DNA from: Azorinus chamasolen | Taxonomy: Eukaryota > Mollusca > Bivalvia > Cardiida > Solecurtidae | NCBI GenBank assembly: GCA_963576725.1 | Contig: OY755238.1 | Coordinates: forward strand, 29,841,201 to 29,905,200 | Reading direction: 5' to 3' | Length of the DNA: 64,000 nt | Shown here: positions 10,418 through 24,100 of the stretch, piece by piece | Layout: every line of letters starts with the position of its first letter | Position numbering within the stretch: position 1 is the stretch's first letter | Notes under the pieces: generated by a model | What the model saw: the letters and a program-made list of their open reading frames with translations, nothing else | Database searches by the model: none | What the model was told of the DNA's origin: nothing | Position numbers and translations under genes: made by a program

Positions 10418-11087
10418 AGCCGTGTCTTTTTTATATTTTCAACTATAAAACATAATTGAGAGTTTCAAAGAAAGGCGATGGATTTTCGTTAACAAAAATA
10501 ACCAACACCACTTGGTTGCAATTAAAGATGATATTCTACTTGCTCTGCATTGATAACATCTATTAATAACATGTTCTTTTTTCGCAGTTGTTTTATATAA
10601 AGCGTGATTAAGCGACGCAAAATCGTCTTCATTCAGAACTCTTTCCCTTGTTTATAGAATGGTTTTGAAAATATCTTCATCAAGGCCGCCATAATTCAAA
10701 CTATAAAACATAGTTCCAACTGAGAATGTTGTTAACAAAAATACCAATACAGCATGGTATACGAAATCACTTCCATCACCAATGGTTAGAGCAAATCTTT
10801 TGCATCCATTGTGGAACAAAAATTGTATTCGCCATTATGAGGCTCTGTTAGGAACACGATTCTGTACTGTTTTAAAGTCATCAATTTCAATCGACAATAA
10901 CTTTCCACTAAAGCGACCACTGGAAACGAATATAAGTTTGTGCCTTAAAGGCACGTTGTAGCTTAGTGCAAAACTAAAGTTGGGCATAAAGCTCCTACAC
11001 GGGAGACTTCTGATTGTCCAGCATTAAATAACCACGTGCTCTTAAAGACATCTATGTTTTATACATAAAGTGATCACTTAACCCTTC
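10418..11087. other. Non-coding; weak internal duplication
   Basis: AACTATAAAACATA and GTTAACAAAAATA..CCAA.AC recur near 10,440-10,510 and 10,695-10,750, suggesting a diverged duplication of about 255 bp. No gene seen. Confidence 0.35.
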
Positions 11088-11312
11088 GCTTGATGAGTTT
11101 TAAAATACATTTCTCCTTCTTTGCCCATGTCCTGTTGTAAAATTACATATATCTTCACTGTGTACAAGTATTTCGCTGTGCAATCACTGCTGTGGAGTGC
11201 ACTGGTTGCACAATCAACTTGTAAATAATGAAGACCCTGCAGGAGCTGTCTCATCTGGGTCTTCACTATTTACAGGTAGGTATATTGACGTGAATAGCAA
11301 GCGAAGGGTTAA
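11088..11312. mobile_element. TTAA MITE, CGCTTG family, copy 2
   Basis: A 225-bp element with TTAACCCTTCGCTTG and CAAGCGAAGGGTTAA as near-perfect inverted ends. It is about 25 bp shorter than the 1,972-2,221 copy, mainly through loss around the central GACAGCTCC palindrome. Confidence 0.85.
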
Positions 11313-12765
11313 AAGTGGGTTTACTGTTACAATAGGCTAAGTTTTAGTCGTCTTATATTAGTCTGCCAGAGAAACCTTTCAGTGCGGTCTACACGTTTTT
11401 CTTTGCATATATTGCTAGCGTGAAGAGTTCTAAAGTTAATGGGGGTGCCACTCTGATACCCTTAGGAATTTTGAGTTATTGAGTATTTTCACCCATCCAA
11501 TTGAAACTATTAGTTTGTGCCTCATATAAATTGCTTTGTACGTATGTCCAAGAACAACAGTAAAATGATAGATGCACATTTGGACGGTTTGAAATATTAT
11601 TTTCATTAATTGATTTATACTTTAAAATTACCCACCTGCCTTATTTTAGTTATTATACAGAGGCCTAGATAATATGCTCATCCCAAATGCTAAACTCCCT
11701 ATCTGGCAGAAAGGGACTTGCATTGTGGTCTTTAGTCTGGCAAAAAGGATGTTTTTGGCCTAGCTTTTCATTTCGAGCTTTAACATGAATGAATGATGAA
11801 ATGTGAATACTCAATTCTTAAACCTCATGTATTACTCTGTACATAGTCTGTACTCATGTAACACATGAAAATATCATAGTGATAGATATCAGAAAACATA
11901 TTCACAAAACTTGTTTATCAACACAACACTGTATGTATATACTATGAAACGTATAAAAATATTGTTCACACATTTCAAACAGGAAACCCCAACTCAGAAA
12001 CTCCTGCAGGGGTTTTCTTACATGGAATTGTTATATTTGTTACACTGGTTGTTTGACACTGAATTACAATAGAAGAAACTTTGACCTCAAAATAGGGATT
12101 ATTTCGAACAACAAGAAAATTACACATGGTACATATGTCTAAGTGCACATGACACCATACACAATAATAAGTAATTAAATAAGTGTAGAGATTTGTTTTA
12201 GTTGTTGGTGGTGAGTGTTACATAGTCAACATAATATGTTTATAGATAGTACCAAAACAGTTGTTTTAATTTGTTGCACATAAATCAGATCGTAGCTGAG
12301 AACAGGTAATATTAATGCAGAACATTTTATGGAAAAGACAGCGCTGAATAAAAACACCTGTAATATGCAAGTTTACTTCTAAGAAGATAACACGTCAACA
12401 GTTGCGAATTTCAAAAGAATTCACACTAACATTTTAAAAGATACAGACGTATCTTGAACAAGACATCTTGTATATCTCTTTTTTCTAGTGATTGGTTATA
12501 AGTAATTAAATGAACTAACAGTCCTTTCAAATCTATGTAGGTTTCGAAAATTGGACTGTAATTAGCAGTATTAAATTATTGTTGAAATTTCGTTTTTTAG
12601 ATTATTTTAAACATTGCAGATACAGATGCGCGATTTTGAACGCTTTTGATAGTACATGTACTTCCATTGTTCAATAATGGCTGTTTTGTAAAGAAAAAGG
12701 CTAAAATGGATTTAAAACTAGAGGTTTTTGTCACAAAACAGGGGTTATTGATCAGACAAAAAATG
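11313..12765. other. Non-coding, no recognisable feature
   Basis: About 1.4 kb of AT-rich sequence. Overlapping opposite frames around 12,597-12,858 are short and unsupported. No repeat arrays or motifs noticed. Confidence 0.4.
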
Positions 12766-12767
12766 GC

Positions 12768-13558
12768 ACTTGTTCGTGACATGCTCCTTCCATGTATTAA
12801 GTTTCAATCCAATTGCATGAGCCATGTAGGAGTTAACGTCCGGAAAGTAAAGTGTTAAACAAATCGAGGGCTTGGTGCAAAACTATTCTAACTCCTTCAC
12901 AAATAGTTTTGCACCAAGCCCTCGAAATGTTTATGTGGCAATCTCTCTCAATCTATTGAATCCAGAGGTGTGGACCTTGTGCATGACACTTTCTCTTATC
13001 GTGATCTTTCCAAGTATGAAGTTTCAATCAAATGGCATGAGCGATATATGAGTTATCGCCAGGACAAAAAAGTGTGAAAACTATTACAAGGAGCAATAAC
13101 TCCAATATTAGTGAAGCCAGAGTTATGGACCTTAGGCATGCCATTTTCACTTATCATGATATTTCCATGTATGAAGTTCCAATCCAATGGCATGAGCCAT
13201 ATAGGAGTTATAGTCCGTACAATAAAGTGTGATATTTTTACAAGGGGCAATAACTTCTATATTAGTGAAGCCAGAGTTATGGACTTTGTGCATGACACTT
13301 CCTCTTATCATGATCTTTCCATGTATGAAGTTTCAATCCAATGGCATGAGCCATATAGGAGTTATAGTCCGTACAATAAAGTGTGATATTTTTACAAGGG
13401 GCAATAACTCCTATATTTATAGACCTTGTGCATGACACTTCCTCTCAATAAGATATTTCGATATATGAAGTTTCAATCAACTGGCATCAGGCATATTGAA
13501 GTTATCGTCCGGACAAAAAAGTGTGACGGACAGACGGACAGACAGACAGACAGACATA
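12768..13558 (+). repeat. Tandem satellite, about 145-155 bp units, ending in a GACAGACG microsatellite
   Basis: About four to five diverged units carry CATGTATGAAGTTTCAATC, CCAATGGCATGAGCCATA, AGGAGTTATAGTCCG and GGCAATAACTCC. The clearest copies start near 13,013, 13,168, 13,320 and 13,465. The array ends in GACGGACAGACGGACAGACA at about 13,525-13,555. The same unit type appears inverted at 30.2-30.7 and 32.2-32.8 kb, and diverged at 45.85-46.15 kb. The hairpin at 12,865-12,926 interrupts it. Frames running through the array (for example 13,111-13,435) are artefacts. Confidence 0.8.
12865..12926. repeat. Perfect-arm hairpin (CGAGGGCTTGGTGCAAAACT)
   Basis: CGAGGGCTTGGTGCAAAACT and its exact complement AGTTTTGCACCAAGCCCTCG are separated by about 20 nt. 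The arms extend slightly (ATT..AAT), giving roughly 23-bp arms. This inverted repeat lies inside the satellite and is not obviously related to the other hairpins. Confidence 0.8.
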
Positions 13559-13691
13559 ACTAGAGTTACTTTGAGAAAAGGAAAATGGTTATGAACAACA
13601 AAATAACAGATATGTACAAATAGTGCTAAGCGTGTATGGCACTTTGAGACAGTGAGTCAGAACAGGCAATATTAATTCAGCACTTTGTATG

Positions 13692-13891
13692 AACAAGAGC
13701 ACCGCAAGCGGGTGCCAATGCTCGTCTGTCGTCATTGTCAAGATGAACATGAATACCAAAAATGAAGGTTGTAAATGAAAAAATGAAGAAGTTATGGCCA
13801 ATGTTAAGATTTTGCACGACGACGACAACGACGACACGGAAGCCGGAGTTACGAAAAAGCTCGTGATTTCTTCGAAACAGACGAGCTAAAA
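13692..13891 (+). repeat. Dispersed CGA-rich element, copy 2
   Basis: AACAAGAGCACCGCAAGCGG opens and TTCGAAACAGACGAGCTAAA closes a 200-bp element of the same family as 8,507-8,850 and 25,465-25,706. A short ACGACGACGACAACGACGAC tract is internal. Confidence 0.75.
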
Positions 13892-15045
13892 CGACGGTGC
13901 TGAATAGATAACACATATGACGTGAACATTTAGTCTTTAGAAGAAAACACATCAATAGTAGAGTTTAAAAATTAATTTCAAAAGAATTCACAAAATATTT
14001 TATAGGATACATTGGTGTCTTAAAACGCTAACGTTTTACAAGATAGAGTTATACATGATTGTATATTGAAAGAAGGCATATATTTATTTTGTACTGCTTA
14101 TTGTTAACAACTAATGAAAATGCTAACCGGTCATTTACATTTATGTTGGATTCAAAACCTTTTATCAGTAATATTGAAATGGACAAGTCCAAATGGTCCT
14201 TTTGTGAACCAATTTAGATATTCCATTAGAGTAAGATTAATTGTCTTCAAATACGTTTTGGTCTGAGTATGCTGAATCTTTAAAGACATTACCCAGGTCC
14301 ATTCAATGATTCCCCCCCCCCCCCATTGTTCTCAATAGGCGTGAAAGTAACAGTAAAAGCATGATACAAGTGTGCAAAATATGGCAAGCCGTCTCATTCT
14401 GTCTAGAGAGGCCCTGACATAATAAAAAATAAAAACATATACTGCATTAGTGACAATCTAATCATTTCCAAATCATCAAATGTAAGAGACGGGCCTCACA
14501 TGGAACGCTCCAGTGGTTCTTGACAGGCAGACTGCTATAGCTGTTACCATGTGCCGCATGCTTTTTCACAGGTTAGCTGTAAAGACCCAAGCCGGCCAAG
14601 GGAATGTCTTTAAAGAATAAACATGTACAATAACAAGTTCTAACTATAAAATACATAACTACACAACAATATGTGACAGATAGTATGCATACACCACCAA
14701 CTTCCTAAGTTCTGGCTCTCAGTCGTTTTTGAGTGAATATAAAAGATGAAAGTGGGAACTGATAAAACAGCATAGATTGAGACTGAAAGTAAATACAGGC
14801 AATTGATACAACCAATTTTGTGATTAAAGCCATCGAATGAAATGAGATGTGAAGCTTTCGATGCTATTCACGGATCGAATTGAATTAGGTATTCTATTCC
14901 AAATCAAAGGTCCTCAAAATGAATTAATGTGCTTATATACTTCGTATTTTGGACGTGGCCTCTAATAATCATGTAAACTCGATGAACGTAAACTGATCTA
15001 TAATTTAAATTCCCTTTCAAACATGTTATCAATATATTCAGGAAC
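13892..15045. other. Non-coding, C-tract, no clear feature
   Basis: A run of about 16 C lies at 14,309-14,325. Otherwise AT-rich, no supported ORF, and no repeat match seen within the window. Confidence 0.4.
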
Positions 15046-15049
15046 TAAT

Positions 15050-16745
15050 CATTTTGAAACCTTGTACATACACTATGCTTTTTGTAGAATTATCTTATCA
15101 TTAACGCTCAAATAATTCATTTTGTCCAAAGAATCTGGCACTGATACATCGTTTTTGCCAATTATTAATTTACATGCCCTCTTTTGTAATACCAATAACC
15201 TTTGAATGTTTGCTCTACGTGTACCACCCCAGACAATATTACAAAAAACAAAATTTTATTGAACATAAGCACTGTAGAATAAAATCCTGGCTTTAAGTGG
15301 AACATACCACTTTATTCTTAATAAACCAGATGTTGCTTGCCGGTTTTCTTCTGCAATTTTCTCTTTTTGCATTTCTACTTTTGCTTTCGAAGGATCACCC
15401 ATTTTCAGATTATTAGTTTCTTAATATGATCATCCCATCGTAAGTTTCCATCTATGTTTACACCTAATACTGTTTCTCCTTTTGACGATTTAAGCAATAT
15501 GTTTTTAAATGTTAGAGCGAGATATGTATTTTAAGTCTTGCTTTTTGTGAGGAGTTGCTATCAATCATACCTGTGTCTTGTCAGTATTAAGTAGCATTCC
15601 ATTTAACTTCGCTATGTTTCCAAATTGGATAGATATAATTGAAGATGTCTTTCGACTATTTCTATTGAATAATGGATGTTGTGAATTGTTGTATCGTCCG
15701 TATACATATCAGTTTTTACTAATGTCTGTTGAAATAGAAAATGGAAGATCATTGATGAACACTAGAAACAGCAATGGACCAAGTATAGAGCCTTGACGTA
15801 CCCCGCATGTTATGCTTTGGTCAGATGGCAGTAATCCATTTAAGCTAACGCATTGATTTCTATCAGTCAAATATGATTTAACCATTTTATAGCTTTCTCT
15901 GAACATTTGTATATGGTCTGTTATTGTAATAAGTATACGGTGATCAACAAGATCAAATCATTTTTTCTGAAATCTACCATAACTACACCAACAATGTATC
16001 CGTCGTTTATTGCTTTCAACTATTTGTCTATAATATGAACAAGAGCCGTTTCACAACAATGTTTTTTCCTGAACCCACTCTGAGTTTTTATGATAAGATT
16101 ATAATGGTTGAGATAAGACATGAAGCTGCCATGTGCATGCCTCTCTAATAATTTTGAGAGAGTAAGTTTTGAGCCTGTCTTGAATAGTGGGTTGAATTTT
16201 GCAGAGTTCCACATATCAGGAAACATGCTTTGTGAAATACTTACGTTAGATATGTGATGAATAATTGAATAAATAACTGTAGCTGACAGATTTGAAAATC
16301 TTGGACTAATATCATCAATCCAATTAGATTTCGACACATCCAGGCTTAAAAGCATTTTTCTTACTTTATCTTTATAGACGAATGGAACATTGAAGTACAT
16401 TGAATCTGGAACTCTGTCATTAACAATTTTGTTAACAGAATCAAAGTCTGAGGACGGAATATGCTCTTTAGTTTTAGCGGCAATATTTGTAAATCAAAAG
16501 AAGAATTCATTTGATATTAATTCAGGTTCTGTAATATCTTGTCCATTTATTGTGAGATTGTTTATGGAGCACTTGTCCTGATTTGGAGACTGAAACTATT
16601 TGAATATTTTCCAGATAGAGCACGGGTCATTTTGTCATACAGTTATTTTCTTTTCATGGGCTTTGATTCGATTAAAAGAGAGTTATAATCAGACTGGCAA
16701 TCGACGTACGTGGATCTAAGCGCCCGTTCTTGGATATTTTTCGAT
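15050..16745 (-). pseudogene. 5'-truncated LINE reverse transcriptase
   Basis: Decayed RT of a Jockey/CR1-like non-LTR retrotransposon. Reading down the minus strand there are a pre-RT linker (INNLTINGQDI and SVNKIVNDRVPDSM near 16,390-16,560) and the finger region (SNWIDDISPRF, SGFRKKHCCETALVH). GVRQGSILGPLLFLVFINDL lies in the 15,709-15,906 frame, followed by a YTDDTT catalytic box at about 15,690-15,705. A thumb/C-terminal domain at about 15,110-15,240 includes IVWGGTRRANIQRL. The endonuclease domain is absent, and the usual NYRPIS block is deleted between KTGSKLTL and SKLLERHAH. Multiple frameshifts and stops make it dead. The odd insert at 15,350-15,400 is described separately. Confidence 0.85.
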
Positions 16746-17047
16746 TTTGTTTTGTAAACCTAACCAAACAAGTGCCAAGCAAGAGGACAATGGCTGAAGT
16801 ATACATATTCAGTTTGCCTAATTCACATAAATTTCCACATTTTCATTTTATACATTTAATTGCCTTACATATATTTGAAATATCAGTATGAAGTCTACAT
16901 CACCTTCACGAACAATGTTGTTATTTTCAAGGTTAAACGCAATATTTTTACCTATTGTTTTCTTTCCAATAGCGATTGCCTGGAATTAATCAGGAGTTGT
17001 TTGCATATGATTATCTGCGAACCACCGAATTAATGATCTGCCATTAT
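16746..17047. other. Spacer between LINE fragment and the 17-kb repeat
   Basis: AT-rich. It may be the residual 5' side of the LINE, but no motifs are visible. Confidence 0.35.
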
Positions 17048-18113
17048 TATACCCCCAACAACGAAGTTTGGGGGGTATACTGGAATCAGGTTGTCCGTCT
17101 GTCCGTCCGTCTGTCTGTCCGTCTGTCTGTCCGTCCGTGGACACAATTATGTCCGGCCTTCTTCTTCTACAGTTTTGCTTCAATTTTGTTGAAACTTTAT
17201 GTATAGCCATATGACCATATAAACCTGTGCACCGCATATTTTCATTATGATCGGCCCATTACTTCAGGAGTTATCTCCCCCTTTTAGTCCCTTACCATTG
17301 TTTTTTGGTTTTCTGGACTTTTAATGGAAGTGACTGGAGATATCAACTCTATATTTCGTACAAAGCTAAATCTAGATAAGTTACAGCTCATGTTCCAATC
17401 TCAATCCGGTTGAATAATTATTTCCAGAGTTATTGCCCTTGAACTTCAATTCTTTTCTTCAAATTTTGAATTTTCCAGACTTTTTTGGAAGTGGTTGGAG
17501 ATTTTAACTTTATTTTTGGCATAAAGCTAAATCTAGATGACTTACAGCTTAATTCCCAATCTCAGTCTGGTTTAAAAATGTTTGCCAGAGTTATGGCCCA
17601 TGAACTTATTTTTTTTATCAAATTTTCAATATTCCGGTCTTTCTTTGGAAGTGCTTGGAGATATTTATATTTGACATATGTCTAAATCTAGATGATTTGC
17701 AGCTTATGTTCGAATAACGGTCTGGTTGAATAATTTTTCCCAGAGTTATGGTCCTTGAACTTAAGGTTTTTCTGAAAAGGTACCTATTTGTTTAGAACTT
17801 TGGAGTTGACACTTCACAAATATAAACAAAGCTGCTTGAACTTATTCAATGACATTGTCTGGCAGCAGCCATAACACTTCTTTGAATTTTAACAAGTTAA
17901 AAGTTGCTTCATCTATATTTGTGATTGATTTTGGATTGAATATTACATTTTTCTTTATTGCTGAACATCTTGTCATGTTTTTACATAAATTGGGTTTTAT
18001 AAATCTCTTTATGTTTCTATATGTACATATATTCAGATTGATGATAGGTGTTCTGACAAGCAGCAAAGTGGGGGGGGGGGTATTCGTTAGCCTGTGGCTT
18101 ACAGTTCTAGTTT
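17048..18113 (+). mobile_element. 1.1-kb dispersed repeat with 5' hairpin and CCGTCTGTC tract, copy 1
   Basis: It starts TATACCCCCAACAACGAAG, whose complement follows at once (GTTTGGGGGGTATA), forming a terminal hairpin. A TCCGTCTGTCCGTC microsatellite follows, then three to four diverged units of about 125-130 bp (TTTGGAAGTG.TTGGAGATAT, AAAGCTAAATCTAGATGA, GAGTTATGGCCCTTGAACTT). It ends near GCCTGTGGCTTACAGTTCTA. A second copy (40,855-42,163) has the same start and end, which fixes both limits. This copy lacks about 250 bp present near 41,790-42,015 of the other. No protein is encoded; a non-autonomous element is likely. Confidence 0.8.
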
Positions 18114-21100
18114 TCTAAAGTTTCTATAACAGTTTCAATATAATTGTCTGAAGCTGACAGTGTTGGCATCAGCATAATTGTAAAGATCACTGCTACATAC
18201 AACATTAAAAATATCATTAATAATCATATAAAAAATTATGGGACCTACTATAGACCCCTGGGGCACTCCATTGTATATTTCTGTAAGGCTACTATTAAAA
18301 AGCTTAACTTAATACTTCGTTTTCTATTGTTAAGGTTATTCTGAATCACATGCAGTGCATTTTCTGAGACATCATAGTATTCTAACTTTAGCAAAAGGAG
18401 ATTAATCCATTAAAAGTGCTACAACAAATCTGTTTTCATCAAGTCCTCTTTTCCAGTCTTCAGTTACTATAAGCAAGGTGCTTTGACAGCAATAATTAAG
18501 ACGAAAGGCCGAAAGAAAGTCGCTAAAATGTGCATTAAGGAATTCAGTCAGTTGTGTTTTTATACCCCGTTCAATGTTTTAGATGATTGGCAGGGTGCTT
18601 ACCAGTCTGTAATTCCTTTTTTCCATAATGCTGCTTTTCTTGTGTATGTGTACTACTTGGGCACTTTTAAGACTGTCTGGAAAGAATGAAGAAGAGGAAC
18701 TTTTATTGATCAACTTTTATTTATCATGTATGTGGGAGGTTCTACAAAGAATGGTTTAAACAGTTTAATTATTTTTTAGGCGAATACCATCAGCCCCGGG
18801 TTGCTTTTCTTACAGACATTTAATTAATGTGCTTGCAAACAAAAATACTGCTTATAGGTATAAACAGAAATCTTATGTTTTGTTGTTTTTTCCAAGATTG
18901 AACGTTTCTCGTCTATGGGAATAGATCGTGTGCCAATTTATTTGGCTACATTAACAAAACAGTCATTACAGTTACATATTTCATCTTGGTCATAAACACA
19001 TTATTGTCAAATAACGTCGTATCTTTATAGGTAATATGGTTCCATAATCTATCCGAAATATACTTGATTTACTGCCTAAAAAGTATATATTAATAGTTTC
19101 CTTTTCAAGGCGGTTACACGATTTCTCTGTTTACTGGGGTTGTCACAGTTTCTAGAGCTTTTATTTGTATTAAATTTATTCTGAAGCATTCTTTTCTTAT
19201 ACATATTGCTTTTTTTCAGAGTGGCATTCATAATAATTTGACAAAATACGCCCGTCAAATGTCTCGAAGTTGAAAGGCCATTACGCCATATGAGGTGGAA
19301 AAAAAATCACAGAAATGCATAAGGTTAGAGGAGATAATTCTGGAGTGTCGGGTCAATCTTGCTAGTCATCGAACTTGACTGAGACATTATGGTAATTTGT
19401 ATGCCGACCAAATTGGAAAAGATTTGGATTACGTTTGTCCGAGTAAAAGAGCTGACAAGCAAAGGTTCAAAGAAATGCACAAAGTAAGGGGAATTAATCC
19501 AAGAGTGACTGAGGCAGTATGGCTGGAAATCAACCTTGACTGAGACATTATGGTAATATACATGATATTAAATTTGAATAGTATTGGATAACAGTTGTTT
19601 GAGTTAGGGAGCAGACAACCGAAAGTACAAGACATTAACAATTTCAACTTCCTTGTTTATATTAAAACCCATATGGCCTAAAATATACCCTGGGGTACTC
19701 CCTGGTATATTTCTCTAAGAATATTATTAAAAGACTTTATCTTCACACACAGTTTTATATTTGTCAGGTCATGCTTAATCAAATTTAATGCACTTTCTGA
19801 GACACCATACTATTTGAAATTTAGCAAATGAAGGTCCATAAAAATTGCTGCAACAAAATCTGTTTTTCATCAAGTCCTCTTTTCCAGTCTTCAATTACTT
19901 TAATCAAGGTGCTTTTGACAACAATAATTAAGACGAAAAGTCAAAATAAAGGTGTTAAAATGTGCAATAAGGAATTAAGTCAATTGTGTTTGTATAGCCC
20001 GTTCAATATTTGAGATGATTGCCACACTGGATACTGATCTGTAATTCCCTTTTCCCAAAATACTGTTGTTAAGGTTATTCTGAATCACATGCAGTGCACT
20101 TTCTGAGACATCATAGTATTCTAACTTTAGCAAAAGGAGATTAATCCATTAAAAGTGCTACAACAAATCTGTTTTCATCAAGTCCTCTTTTCCAGTCTTC
20201 AGTTACTATAAGCAATGTGCTTTGACAGCAATAAGTAAGACGAAAGGCCGAAAAAAGTCGCTAAAATGTGCATTCAGGAATTCAGTCAGTTGTGTTTTTA
20301 TACCCCGTTCAATGTTTTAGATGATTGGCAGGGTGCTTACCAGTCTGTAATTCCTTTTTTCCATAATGCTGCTTTTCTTGTGTATGTGTACTACTTGGGC
20401 ACTTTTAAGACTGTCTGGAAAGAATGAAGAAGAGGAACTTTTATTTATCAACTTTTATTTATTATGTATGTGGGAGGTTCTACAAAGAATGGTTTAAACA
20501 GTTTAATTATTTTTTAGGCGAATACCATCAGCCCCGGGTTGCTTTTCTTACAGACATGTAATTAATGTGCTTGCAAACAAAAATACTGCTTATAGGTATA
20601 AACAGAAATCTTATGTTTTGTTGTTTTTTTCCAAGATTGGACGTTTCTCGTCTATGGGAATAGATCGTGTGCCAATTTATTTGGCTACATTAAAAAAAAC
20701 AGTCATTACAGTTACATATTTCATCTTGGTCATTAACACATCATTGTCAAATAACGTCGTATCTTTATAGGTAATGTGGTTCCATAATCTATCCGAAATA
20801 TACTTGATTTACTGCCTAAAAAGTATATATTAATAGTTTCCTTTTCAAGGCGGTTACACGATTTCTCTGTTTACTGGGGTTGTCACAGTTTCTAGAGCTT
20901 TTATTTGTATTAAATTTATTCTGAAGCATTCTTTTCTTATACATATTGCTTTTTTTCAGAGTGGCATTCATAATAATTTGACAAAATACGCCCGTCAAAT
21001 GTCTCGAAGTTGAAAGGCCATTACGCCATATGAGGTGGAAAAAATTCACAGAAATGCATAAGGTTAGAGGATATAATTCTGGAGTGTCGGGTAAATCTTG

Positions 21101-24100
21101 CTGGTCATCGAACTTGACTGAGACATTATGGTAATTTGTATGCCGACCAAATTGGAAAAGATTTGGATTACGTTTGTCCGAGTAAAAGAGCTGACAAGCA
21201 AAGGTTCAAAGAAATGCACAAAGTAAGGGGAATTAATCCAAGAGTGACTGAGGCAGTATGGCTGGAAATCAACCTTGACTGAGATATTATGGTATTATAC
21301 ATGATATTAAATTTGAATGGTTTGGATTACAGTTGTTTGAGTTAGGGGGCAGACAACCGAAAGTACAAGACATTAGCAATTTCAACTTCCTTGTTTATAT
21401 TAAAACTCATATGGCCTAAAATATACCCTGGGGTACTCCCTGGTATATTTCTTTAAGAATATTATTAAAAGACTTTATCTTCACACACAGTTTTATATTT
21501 GTCAGGTCATGCTTAATCAAATTTAATGCACTTTCTGAGACACCATACTATTTGAAATTTAGCAAATGCAGAGCTTTAGAAAGGTCCATAACAATTGCTG
21601 CAACAAAATCTGTTTTTGATCAAGTCCTCTTTTCCAGTCTTCAATTACTTTAATCAAGGTGCTTTTGACAGCAATAATTAAGACGAAAAGCCAAAATAAA
21701 GGTGTTAAAATGTGCAATAAGGAATTAAGTCAATTGTGTTTGTATAGCCCGTTCAATATTTAAGATAATTGCCACACTGGATACCGATCTGTAATTCCCT
21801 TTTCCCAAAATACTGTTTTCCTTTTGCATTGGTACTACTTGGGCAATTTTAAGGCTGTCTGGGGAGATATAAGACGAGACACTTTTATTTACCATGTATA
21901 TGAAAGGTTCTACAATGGATGGTTTAAACAGTTTAATTAATTTTGAGGAGATACCATCAGCCCCGGTGGCCTTTCTTACATTTTATTAATGTGCTTGCAA
22001 ACGAAAAAAATAGTTATAGGTATAAACTGCAATTCCTGTGTCTCACCTTTATGTTTTATTTCTTCTTCCAAAGATTGGATCTTTCTCGGCTATGGCAATG
22101 GATTGTGTGCCAATGTCTTTGGCTACATTAACAACAAAGTCATTACAATTGCATATATTTCGTCCCGGTCATTAACTAACACATTATTTTCACATAACAT
22201 CGTATCTTTATGGGTAATGGTTCCATTATTAGTCCAACATATATATTCTGAACATGTGTGATCGTTTAATCGTTCGAAAGCAAAAGTAGAAATGGAAAAA
22301 GAGAAAATTGCAGACTCGGTTTTATTGAGTTTGTTCATGAGTAGTAATTAAAAGTGGAACACTACTCACGCCCCTAGCACCGGCTTAAGCGTTATTCAGT
22401 TTTCAAAAATAATAACATCAAATACTAATGATCCCGAAGGATCAGAAAATATAACAACACTGAGAATATACTTGATTTTCAGCCTAAAAAGTATGTTTGT
22501 GTAGATTTACTTTTCAATGCGGATTTCTCTGTTTACTGACATTTTCCCAATTTCTAGAGCTTTTATGTGTATTAAATTTATTTTGAAGCATTCTTTTCTT
22601 GTTTATTACCCTTTTCAGAGTGGCATTTATAACAATTTGACAAAATACGTCCGTCAAATGCTTCGAAGTTTAAAGGCCATTATTCCATATCAGGTGGCAA
22701 AATTTCACGGAAATTCATAAAGTTAGGGGAAATAATTTAGGAGTGTCAGGGTAATATTACTGGATATCGAACTTGACTGAGACATTATGGTAATTTATAT
22801 GACGACCAAATTTGAAAAAAAAATGGATTACGTTTGTCTGAGTAAGAGAGCTGACAAGCCAAGGTTCACAGAAATTCACAAAGTACTAATGGGAAATAAT
22901 TCAAGAGTGTCTGAGGACACATTGCTGGATATCAAACTTTACCGAGACATTATGGTAAAATACATGCTAATTAAATTGGAAAAGTATTGTATTACATTTG
23001 TTTGAGTTATAGACCAGACAACCGAAAGTACAAGACATTAATATTTCCAACGTCCTGTTTCATATTAAAACTCATAGGGCATAAAATCAATCCCTGGGGC
23101 ACTCCCTTGTATACATCTTTAAGACTATTATTTATTTATCTTAACACCTAGTTTTCTATTTATCAGTTAATTCTTATTCAAATTTAAATCACTTTCTACG
23201 ACATCATAATATTTAAAATTTAACAAAACGAGAGCTTTAGAAAGGCTCATTAAAAGTGCTGCAACAAATTTGTTTTCATCAAGACCTCTTTCGCAGTCTT
23301 CATTTACTTTCAGCAAGGCGCTTTGACAAAAATAATTAAGACGAAAAGCAGACAGACAGGTGCTAAAATGTACATTTAGGAATTCAGTCAGTTGTGTTTT
23401 ATACCCCGTTCAATGTTTTAGATGATTGGCAGAATGCTTACTGGTCTGTAATTCCTTTTTGCCATAATACCGTTTTCCTTGTGTATTGGTACTGCTTGGG
23501 CAATTTTAAGGCTGGTTGGTAAAAAATATAAGAAGAGAAACTATTAATGATCATGTATGTGAGAGGTTCTACAATGGATGGTTCAATCAGTTAATTAATT
23601 TTGAGGATATACCATCAGTCCCGGTGGCTTTTCTTACACACATTTTATTAATGTGCTTGTAAACAAAAATATTACTTACAGGTAACAACTGCAATTCCTG
23701 TGTCTCACCTTTAGGTTTTGTTATTATTTTTCAAGATTGGATGTTTCTCGTCTATGGTAATAGATTATGTGCCTATGTCTCTAGCTACATAAACTAAAAA
23801 GTCATTACAATTTCATATATTTCGTCCTGGCCATTAACTAACATATTATTTTAACATAACATCGTATCTTTATTGGCAATGGTTCCATTATTAGTCCAAC
23901 ATATACCTGATCTACAGCCTAAAAAGTATATATTAGTAAATTTCCTTTTCTATGCTGTTACAAGATTTCTCTGTTTACTGAGGTTTTCTCAGTTTCTAGA
24001 GTTGTTTTTTTGTATTACAATTATTCTGAAGCATTCTTTTCTTATATACATATTACCTTTTTCAGAGTGGCATTCATAATATTTTGACAAGATACGTCCG

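Noticed and set aside
12963..13560. Possible protein repeats (MKFQSNGMSHIGVIVRTIK)
   Set aside because: The same peptide-like reading appears on both strands of all satellite arrays and shifts with unit length; it is a DNA satellite.
16976..17237. Overlapping opposite-strand frames rich in SVRL and TDGQ
   Set aside because: They cover the hairpin and microsatellite of the 17-kb repeat; the same frames reappear at 40.6-41.05 kb.
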